41,686 bases of DNA from Gemmatimonadota bacterium (GTDB lineage: Bacteria; Gemmatimonadota; Gemmatimonadetes; Gemmatimonadales; Gemmatimonadaceae). The position numbers and the translations under genes were made by a program. Every line of letters starts with the position of its first letter. Position 1 is the stretch's first letter. The DNA lies in NCBI GenBank assembly GCA_016218305.1, contig JACREJ010000112.1, forward strand, positions 1 through 41,686, written 5' to 3'. Shown here piece by piece: positions 36,081-41,686 of this stretch. The notes under the pieces are model-generated. The model was not told the origin of the DNA and searched no databases. It saw only the letters and a program-made list of their open reading frames with translations.

Positions 36081-37282
36081 CAGAGCGCTCGCAGGTGCCC
36101 GAGCTTGCGCACCTTGGTTTCGAGGTAGTTGGCGTTCTCGACCGTCGCGGGCGAGATGATCGGCACGCGTTCACCGAGGCGCAGTCCATAGCCCTCGAGG
36201 CCGACCAGCTTCTTGGGATTGTTGGTGATCGGGCGGATGGACTTGAGGCCGAGGTCGAGCAGGATCTGCGCGCCGATGCCGTAGTTCCGGAGGTCGGGAG
36301 CGAAGCCGAGCTTCTCGTTGGCCTCCACCGTGTCGGCGCCGAGGTCCTGCAGTTCGTACGCCTTCAGCTTGTTGAGCAGGCCGATGCCGCGTCCTTCCTG
36401 GTCGAGATAGACGATCACGCCCCGCTCCGCCTCGGCGACGAGCCGCATCGCCTCATGCAGCTGCCAGCGGCAGTCGCAACGCAGCGAATGGAACGTGTCG
36501 CCCGTGAGGCACTTGGAGTGCATGCGCACGAGCACGTCCTCGTCGCCGTCCACGCTGCCCATCACCAGCGCCACGTGTTCGCGATCGTCCACGTCGTTGC
36601 GATAGCCAATGACAGTGAACTCGCCGAACTCCGTGGGGAGGCGCGCCTCCGCGACACGGTGCACCAGGCGCTCGTTCTGCAGCCGGTGCGCCACGAGCTG
36701 CGCCACCGTGATGAAGGTGAGGCCGTGCTTCTCGCAGAACTGCTCGAGCTGCGGCCGCTTGGCCGTGGAGCCGTCCTCGGTCAGGATCTCGCAGATGACG
36801 CCGGCGGGCTGGAGCCCGGCCAGCCGCATCAGGTCCACGGCGGCCTCGGTGTGCCCGACCCGTTCCAGCACGCCGCCTTCGCGCGCGCAGAGCGGGTGCA
36901 CGTGACCGGGACGCCGGAAGTCGGAGGGAACGGCCAGCGGGTCGGCGCAGCGACGAATCGTGGCCGCCTGGTCGGCGGCGCTGATGCCGGTGGTCACGCC
37001 GTAGCGGCGCACCGCGTCGATGGTCACCGTGTACGCGGTGCGGAGCGCGTCGGTGTTCTCACTCCCCATCATGGGCAGGTCGAGCTGCGCCACCCGCGCC
37101 GGACTGAGCGCGACGCAGATCATGCCCTTGGCGTGCATGAGGAAGTTGACCTTCTCCGGCGTGACGAATTCCGCCGCCAGGATGAGGTCTCCCTCATTCT
37201 CGCGGTCTTCGTCGTCCGCGACGACGATGAACTTGCCGGTGCGCAGGTCGTGGAGGGCCTGATCAATGGTCGAGAAAGGCAT
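36080..37282 (-). CDS. ribBA: Bifunctional DHBP synthase / GTP cyclohydrolase II
   Basis: 400 residues. N-terminal DHBP synthase: DDEDRENEGDLILAAEF, metal His in GHTEAAVDL. C-terminal GTP cyclohydrolase II: zinc Cys in CLTGDTFHSLRCDC, DQEGRGIGLLNKLKAYELQD. Both starting branches of riboflavin synthesis are supplied by one protein. The ATG at 37280-37282 shares a base with the ribE TGA, and no Shine-Dalgarno is visible because the upstream bases are a family B repeat within ribE. Initiation likely depends on coupling. Confidence 0.97.
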   Translation of the reverse strand: MPFSTIDQALHDLRTGKFIVVADDEDRENEGDLILAAEFVTPEKVNFLMHAKGMICVALSPARVAQLDLPMMGSENTDALRTAYTVTIDAVRRYGVTTGISAADQAATIRRCADPLAVPSDFRRPGHVHPLCAREGGVLERVGHTEAAVDLMRLAGLQPAGVICEILTEDGSTAKRPQLEQFCEKHGLTFITVAQLVAHRLQNERLVHRVAEARLPTEFGEFTVIGYRNDVDDREHVALVMGSVDGDEDVLVRMHSKCLTGDTFHSLRCDCRWQLHEAMRLVAEAERGVIVYLDQEGRGIGLLNKLKAYELQDLGADTVEANEKLGFAPDLRNYGIGAQILLDLGLKSIRPITNNPKKLVGLEGYGLRLGERVPIISPATVENANYLETKVRKLGHLRAL

Positions 37283-37899
37283 CAGGCAGATGGTAGATGG
37301 TAGATGGTAGACGGCAGGTGCGGCGCAGCCAGGCGCTGCACGTACTTGCCCACCAGATCGGCTTCGACGTTTACACGGTCGCCGGCGCGCAAGTCGCCAA
37401 GCATCGTGTGACGCAGGGTGTACTCGATCAGCGAGACCTGCACGCCGCCATCGAGGAGTTCGTTCACCGTGAGGCTCACGCCGTTCACGGCGATGGAGCC
37501 GTGCGGCACCATCAGGGGCGTCCACTCGGCGCCCAGCGCGAGATCCACCAGCAGCGCGTCGCCGTACGCCGCAACACGCGTGACGTCGGCCACGGTGTCC
37601 ACGTGTCCCGCCACGAGGTGGCCGCCGAGCCGGTCGCCCAGCGCCATCGACCGCTCGGTGTTGATGCGGCGACCCGCCGTCCAGGCGCCGAGCGTGGTGC
37701 GCTCGAGCGTCGTGGTCACGGCCGCCACGGTGAATGTGCCCGCCCCCGACTCGCGCACGGTCAGGCAGACCCCATCGCAGGCGATGCTCTCACCGGCCGT
37801 GAGGTCGGTATACACCGAACGTACGACAAACTCGCGGCCGGCCGGAGTCGGCGTGGCCGCAACTATAGTGCCGATGTCGCTGACAATACCGGTGAACAT
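37282..37899 (-). CDS. ribE: Riboflavin synthase alpha chain, with C-terminus encoded by a repeat
   Basis: 205 residues. MFTGIVSDIG start, GESIACDGVCLTV, and the second lumazine-protein domain with GHVDTVADV, SIAVNGVSLTVNE and the usual end VNVEADLVGKYVQRL. The last dozen residues (PHLPSTIYHLPSA) are not family sequence; they are the translation of the family B repeat at 37285-37318. The enzyme dismutates lumazine to riboflavin as a trimer. The ATG 37897-37899 lacks a Shine-Dalgarno; a family A repeat ends nine bases upstream. Confidence 0.95.
   Translation of the reverse strand: MFTGIVSDIGTIVAATPTPAGREFVVRSVYTDLTAGESIACDGVCLTVRESGAGTFTVAAVTTTLERTTLGAWTAGRRINTERSMALGDRLGGHLVAGHVDTVADVTRVAAYGDALLVDLALGAEWTPLMVPHGSIAVNGVSLTVNELLDGGVQVSLIEYTLRHTMLGDLRAGDRVNVEADLVGKYVQRLAAPHLPSTIYHLPSA
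37285..37318. repeat. Family B repeat (GGTAGATG units) in the 3' end of ribE
   Basis: Three to four copies of a 7-base GGTAGAT unit, then GGTAGACGG, form the last codons of ribE and end three bases before the ribBA start. The unit is the same as that at 22352-22384. Confidence 0.8.
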
Positions 37900-37907
37900 A
37901 GATAGTT

Positions 37908-37957
37908 CAGAGAAACAACAGAAAAACAACAGAGAGACAACAGAGAGACAACAGACT
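37908..37957. repeat. Family A repeat, single arm, between ribD and ribE
   Basis: Four 11-base units ACAACAGARAG on the plus strand (the reverse of the coding strand) occupy most of the 68-base ribD-ribE gap. No opposite arm is present. It lies nine bases before the ribE ATG, in the position of a ribosome-binding site. Confidence 0.8.
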
Positions 37958-37967
37958 ACCTACGGCA

Positions 37968-39071
37968 TCAGCGATCGGGTGGGGCGAGGATCGTCATCAG
38001 GTCATCGTCGAATTCTCGGCGTTCGACGACGCGCCAGCGCGACAGGGCGCTGGTGGCTGCGGCGGGGGCCGCGGAGAAGGCGCCGAGTGCCCCGGCCCCC
38101 AGCAGCACCGGGGCCTGAAAGATAACCAGACGGTCCACCAGATTGCCCCCTAACAAGGCGCCCGCAAGGGTAGCGCCGCCCTCGACCAGCAGGTGCTGCA
38201 CGCCCCGCGCATGGAGGGCCTGAAGCGCCGAGGAGAGATCGGGCGCCTCGACCGGCTCAACCCCCTTTCGAGCCAGCGCCAGGGCGCTTTCACCCGAGGG
38301 AGCGGACGTCAGGAGGACCACGGGGGCCTTCTTGGCGCTCCGCACCAGCTGACTTCCAAGCGGCAGCCGCGCCGAGTGGTCGAAGACCACCCGAAGCGGC
38401 GCCACTCGCGGCTTCTTGACCCCACGAACGGTCAGCGCCGGGTCGTCGGCGATGGCCGTCCCGATGCCCACCGCCACGGCGTCGGCACCGGCCCGCAACC
38501 GGTGCACCTGCTTCCGCGCCGCTTCACCCGTCAGCCATCCCCGCTCGCGGTCGCCGGCGGCGATGGCGCCGTCCAGGGAGACCGCGAGCTTGAGCGTGAT
38601 CCATGGTCGCTTCGCGCCGCTCGCCCAGTGCAGGAACGGCGCGTTCAACTCGCGCGCCGCCTCCTCCTCGAGACCGAACTCGACGGCTATGCCGGCGGCG
38701 CGCAGCGCCTCGGCGCCGCGCGCCTTGGCCGGATTGGGGTCGGGAGTGGCGGCCACCACGCGCCGCACGCCGGCGGCGATGAGCGCCTGCGAGCACGGCG
38801 GCTGTTTGCCATGGCCATTGCACGGTTCGAGGGTGCAGTACACGTCGGCCCCGCGCGCGTGGTCCCCGGCCTGCGCGAGTGCCGCCGCCTCGGCGTGCAA
38901 CTCCCCGAACCGCGCGTGGTGTCCCGCACCGACCAGGACGCCATCACGGACGATGACGGCGCCGACCATCGGGTTCGGCGCCGTCTGCCCCCAGCCGCGC
39001 GCGGCCAGAGCGAGCGCGCGCCGCATCCACGCCCGCTCGCGGACACTCCACGCGCTGCCCGAGTCTCGCAT
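37968..39071 (-). CDS. ribD: Bifunctional pyrimidine deaminase/reductase RibD
   Basis: 367 residues. The deaminase half (1 to about 150) has HAEAAAL and LEPCNGHGKQPPC zinc motifs; the family usually has PCSHxGRTPPC, so the Asn-Gly-His-Gly variant is slightly unusual. The reductase half has TLKLAVSLDGAIA, GIGTAIADDPALTVR, and LLVEGGATLAGALL. It performs two steps after GTP cyclohydrolase II. ATG 39069-39071 overlaps the TGA of the outer-membrane gene. Confidence 0.96.
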   Translation of the reverse strand: MRDSGSAWSVRERAWMRRALALAARGWGQTAPNPMVGAVIVRDGVLVGAGHHARFGELHAEAAALAQAGDHARGADVYCTLEPCNGHGKQPPCSQALIAAGVRRVVAATPDPNPAKARGAEALRAAGIAVEFGLEEEAARELNAPFLHWASGAKRPWITLKLAVSLDGAIAAGDRERGWLTGEAARKQVHRLRAGADAVAVGIGTAIADDPALTVRGVKKPRVAPLRVVFDHSARLPLGSQLVRSAKKAPVVLLTSAPSGESALALARKGVEPVEAPDLSSALQALHARGVQHLLVEGGATLAGALLGGNLVDRLVIFQAPVLLGAGALGAFSAAPAAATSALSRWRVVERREFDDDLMTILAPPDR

Positions 39072-40075
39072 CAGAAGCCCGTGCGGAGTCCCACCGAGAA
39101 GTAGCCGCGACTGGCCGCCGCATCGGATCCGAAGGAGTTGATCGCAGCCGGCAGCGACCCGCCGCTCACCTGCCCCACCTCGGCGACCAGCTTGCCGATG
39201 ATGAAGTTGAGGCTGAACCCCGCGTAGATGTTCGTGCGCGTCATGCTGTTGCTGACATCGACGTTGGTGGTCTGGGCCGGGAACGGCGCCTGCGGACGGA
39301 CGGTGACCCGCAAGTTCGCCGAGTTGTCGTACTTGTCTTGCCCGACGCCCGCCTGCAAGCCAAACACCATGAAGGTCTTTGACGCGCTCAGCCGCCAGCT
39401 GATCGTCTTGATGTCCAGGTCATTCATCGCAAACTCGCCCGGCGCGGAGGTGACGCCGCCGCTGACGGTGCTCTGGCCGGCCACCGAGATCGTGGGGAGC
39501 GCGCGCTGTACCCAGCTGAACGAGACGCCGGGCACGAGAATCGACTCCTGCAACAGGCCCACGCGCAGCCCGTAACCAAACTTCGTGGAGCCGCCGGGGA
39601 GCGACACGGTGACATCACCACCCTCGGGCGCCGTGGGGACGTACGTGGCCGTCAGCAGCGCGTCGACGCCGCCAATGCGCGTGACGCCCAGCGGGAATCC
39701 CTTGTAGATGCCTACCGCCCCGTCAATGGACGCCATCGGGATGTACTGGTCCTCGCCCGGATACGACGTCGGCTGCGCCGAGGTGGTATTGAAGCCGACA
39801 TTCTCGAGCTGCGGAAAGGTCCCCTTCACTGCGGTGGCGCGCATCGCGATCGTGAAGTGCGGGAAGCCGCCGAGGACGCCCCCCTGGCCGAGCGTCGTGC
39901 TGCCGCCCACGAGCGCCGTGGAAATCTGCGGGGTGAGGAAGTTGAAGAGATCCGTCGTCTTGCGGCAGGCATCCGCGGTCGTCCCCGACGTCGCGCACTG
40001 CGCCTGGACGCTTGAACTGGCTGCCAGCATCATCGCGCCGGCAAGAACCATCGCATTCGGTACCCGCATGTTCAT
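39071..40075 (-). CDS. Outer-membrane beta-barrel protein of unknown function
   Basis: 334 residues. Signal peptide (AMVLAGAMMLAASSSVQA), early Cys pair (CATS..., DACRK), then alternating amphipathic strands to a final aromatic residue (VGLRTGF), typical of barrels. I recognise no named family. It sits between purM and ribD with 4- and 1-base overlaps, an odd place for an envelope protein in a housekeeping operon. It may be a lineage-specific insertion into the operon. Confidence 0.8.
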   Translation of the reverse strand: MNMRVPNAMVLAGAMMLAASSSVQAQCATSGTTADACRKTTDLFNFLTPQISTALVGGSTTLGQGGVLGGFPHFTIAMRATAVKGTFPQLENVGFNTTSAQPTSYPGEDQYIPMASIDGAVGIYKGFPLGVTRIGGVDALLTATYVPTAPEGGDVTVSLPGGSTKFGYGLRVGLLQESILVPGVSFSWVQRALPTISVAGQSTVSGGVTSAPGEFAMNDLDIKTISWRLSASKTFMVFGLQAGVGQDKYDNSANLRVTVRPQAPFPAQTTNVDVSNSMTRTNIYAGFSLNFIIGKLVAEVGQVSGGSLPAAINSFGSDAAASRGYFSVGLRTGF

Positions 40076-41109
40076 CTGCCTCCACTAAGGTTGACTCGTC
40101 CGGTCCCCGCAACGACCTCGCCGAGCATCCAGCTCTCGACGCCGGCCGCGGTGGCGCTGGCGCAGACCGTTGCGGCGCCCGCTGCGTCGGTGATAACCAC
40201 CATGCCGACGCCCATGTTGAACGCCCTGAACATCTCGTCCCGGGCCACGCCCCCGGCCTCGGCGAGCACGCGGAAGACATTGGGCACCTGCCACGAGGCC
40301 GTGTCCACCACGGCATCGAGCGTCGGAGGCAGCGAGCGGTCGAGGTTCCCCGGCAGGCCGCCTCCCGTGATGTGCGCCATCGCATGAATAACACCACGGA
40401 CCGGCGCGAGTGCCTTGAGGTACGACCGGTGCACCGCCAGCAGGACGTCGGCCGTGGTCCGGGTGTCCCCCGGGAAGGTGTCCCCCGGCGCGAGCTTCAG
40501 CCGCTCAGTCACGATGCGACGCGCCAGCGAATAGCCATTGGTGTGCAGCCCGCTCGACGCGAGCCCCACCAGCACGTCGCCGGCGCGCACGCGGTCGCGC
40601 GTGATGACCTCGTCCTCCTCGACCCAGCCGACGATAAAGCCGGCGAGGTCGTAGTCGGGCGGCGTGTAGAGGCCGGGCATCTCCGCGGTCTCCCCGCCGA
40701 CGAGCGAGCAGCCGTTTTCGCGGCACCCGGCGGCGACGCCGGCCACGACCTGTTCCACGACATGCGGGAGCAGCTTCCCAAAGGCCACGTAGTCGAGGAA
40801 GAAGAGCGGCTCCGCCCCCTGCACGAGAATGTCGTTGACGCAGTGGTTCACGAGGCAGTGGCCGATGGTGTCGTGCCGGCCGGCCTCGATGGCCACCTTG
40901 ATCTTGGTCCCGACGCCGTCGGCGCTCGACACGAGCAGCGGCGCGCGCGCGCCGGCCGGGACGCGGAACATCCCGCCGAAGCCGCCGAAGGCGCCGCGCG
41001 CGCCCGCGGTGAACGTGCTCTCGACGAGCGCCTTGATGCGGTGCTTCGACGATTCGGCGGCGTCGATGTCGACGCCGGCGCCCGCGTAGGTCAGGCCTGC
41101 GTCACTCAC
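40072..41109 (-). CDS. purM: Phosphoribosylformylglycinamidine cyclo-ligase
   Basis: 345 residues. TYAGAGVDIDAAE at the start, GGFGGMFR, SADGVGTKIKVA, LVNHCVNDILVQGAEPLFFLDY, GGETAEMPG and HITGGGLPGNL all match PurM (AIR synthase). It closes the imidazole ring in the fifth step of purine synthesis. GTG 41107-41109 overlaps the stop of the PfkB gene (GTGA). Confidence 0.97.
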   Translation of the reverse strand: MSDAGLTYAGAGVDIDAAESSKHRIKALVESTFTAGARGAFGGFGGMFRVPAGARAPLLVSSADGVGTKIKVAIEAGRHDTIGHCLVNHCVNDILVQGAEPLFFLDYVAFGKLLPHVVEQVVAGVAAGCRENGCSLVGGETAEMPGLYTPPDYDLAGFIVGWVEEDEVITRDRVRAGDVLVGLASSGLHTNGYSLARRIVTERLKLAPGDTFPGDTRTTADVLLAVHRSYLKALAPVRGVIHAMAHITGGGLPGNLDRSLPPTLDAVVDTASWQVPNVFRVLAEAGGVARDEMFRAFNMGVGMVVITDAAGAATVCASATAAGVESWMLGEVVAGTGRVNLSGGR

Positions 41110-41686
41110 GACGGCATGTCCTGGTCAAAGGAAACGAGGCGGTGGAAGTCGGCGATGCGACGGTCAATGTCCTCGCGGGTCACCGAGAGCAGCCGCGTGA
41201 TCGAGAACGCCTCCACGACGAACGAGCCCATGGCCGAGCCGATGACGACGGCGCGGCGCAGGTTGGCATCGCTCAGGTCGTTGGTGCGCGCCAGGTAGCC
41301 CATGAAGCCGCCCGCGAACGAGTCGCCCGCGCCCGTGGGATCGAAGACCGCCTCGAGCGGATAGGCCGGCGCGTAGAAGATGGAGTCGCGCGTAAACATG
41401 AAGGCGCCGTGCTCGCCCTTCTTGATGAGCACCGTCTTGGGGCCGCGGGCGAGAATCCAGCGCGCCGCCTGCACCAGGTTGGACTGCTCCGTGAGCTGGC
41501 GCGCCTCCCCGTCATTGAGCGTGATGAGGTCCACGCGGCCGAGCAGGTCGAGCAGGTCGCCGCGCCGCGATTCGATCCAGAAATTCATCGTGTCGCAGGC
41601 CACGAAGCGCGGCTTCTCCACCTGCTCGAGCACCTGCAGCTGGAGGCGCGGGTCGATGTTGGCAAGGAAGACATACTGCGCCGACC
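41106..41686 (-). CDS. PfkB-family carbohydrate kinase (N-terminus beyond window)
   Basis: The C-terminal 193 codons (192 residues) of a ribokinase/adenosine-kinase-type protein, open to the window edge. TLNDGEARQLTE, VLIKKGEHGAFMF and the ATP/catalytic signature DPTGAGDSFAGGFMGYLA are clear, with the catalytic Asp in GAGD. Substrate is unknown; a nucleoside or sugar is possible. The position before purM suggests a nucleoside link, but that is inference only. Confidence 0.92.
   Translation of the reverse strand, partial: SAQYVFLANIDPRLQLQVLEQVEKPRFVACDTMNFWIESRRGDLLDLLGRVDLITLNDGEARQLTEQSNLVQAARWILARGPKTVLIKKGEHGAFMFTRDSIFYAPAYPLEAVFDPTGAGDSFAGGFMGYLARTNDLSDANLRRAVVIGSAMGSFVVEAFSITRLLSVTREDIDRRIADFHRLVSFDQDMPS

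Noticed and set aside
37900-37967. FMN riboswitch in the rib operon
   Set aside because: The only non-coding space inside the operon is a repeat array of 11-bp units; no conserved RFN boxes are seen.

Overview
The window is a GC-rich, densely packed bacterial chromosomal segment. Most genes are on the minus strand and are joined by 1, 4, 8 or 11 base stop/start overlaps, often with GTG starts. The gene content is mostly core: condensin subunits, S20, pyrimidine and riboflavin synthesis, ClpB, SelB, RecO, MetK, a PTS, PurM. It combines a Gram-negative envelope (TonB receptor, beta-barrel protein, lipoproteins) with PyrR, HPr kinase and a FlgD-like sorting tail. I infer a member of the Gemmatimonadota or a close relative. 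That assignment rests on recall of gene families and style, not on a search.

Layout from left to right. Positions 1-2627 (minus): site-2-protease-like M50 peptidase, scpA, scpB, then an RluB-type pseudouridine synthase broken by an in-frame TAG. Position 2969 (plus): rpsT, with a long inverted-repeat region on each side. Positions 3341-8319 (minus): a small unknown protein, pyrR, pyrB, pyrC, a class II aldolase whose start codon appears damaged (GTA), and a coiled-coil zinc-ribbon protein. Positions 8403-9154 (plus): a good sigma-70-like promoter and an SRAP/YedK gene. Positions 9351-10573: an NTF2-like lipoprotein and two tRNA-Ser genes (GGA, CGA). Position 10574 (plus): a NamZ/DUF1343 exported protein. 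Positions 11930-20268 (minus): tadA, an N-formylglutamate-amidohydrolase-like lipoprotein, clpB, an SDR, a tiny exported sorting-domain protein, selB and recO. Positions 20417-25343: a cobalamin uptake operon (riboswitch, attenuator, btuF, btuC, btuD, btuB-like receptor). Positions 25371-28327: metK, a BFN-domain protein and a membrane-anchored exported protein. Positions 28378-41686: one very long apparent operon, a PfkB kinase, purM, an outer-membrane protein, ribD, ribE, ribBA, ribH, nusB, a glycosyltransferase, hpf, hprK, a complete mannose-family PTS permease (IIA, IIB, IIC, IID), HPr and enzyme I.

Functional links: hpf-hprK-PTS-HPr-EI forms a self-contained phosphorelay with all diagnostic phosphorylation sites intact (HPr His15 and Ser46, EI His193, IIA His12, the IIB histidine and the HprK P-loop). 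This means sugar uptake and HPr-Ser46 signalling could both operate. The four rib genes cover the committed steps of riboflavin synthesis. The btu operon is controlled by its cofactor at the RNA level.

The feature that ordinary annotation does not explain is a set of non-coding decorations. At least four families of degenerate short-unit repeats occur at nine intergenic or intercistronic places: A, an 11-bp unit around ACAACAG; B, GGTAGATG-like; C, GATTGGG/CTCGGATT-like; D, GCGAAGG-like. A1 and D are long palindromes between convergent genes. C1 and C2 lie between divergent genes. A3, B1, B2 and C3 sit directly before start codons that lack a visible Shine-Dalgarno sequence. In one case (ribE) the repeat is translated as the C-terminus of an enzyme. 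This is the best candidate for something undescribed in the window.
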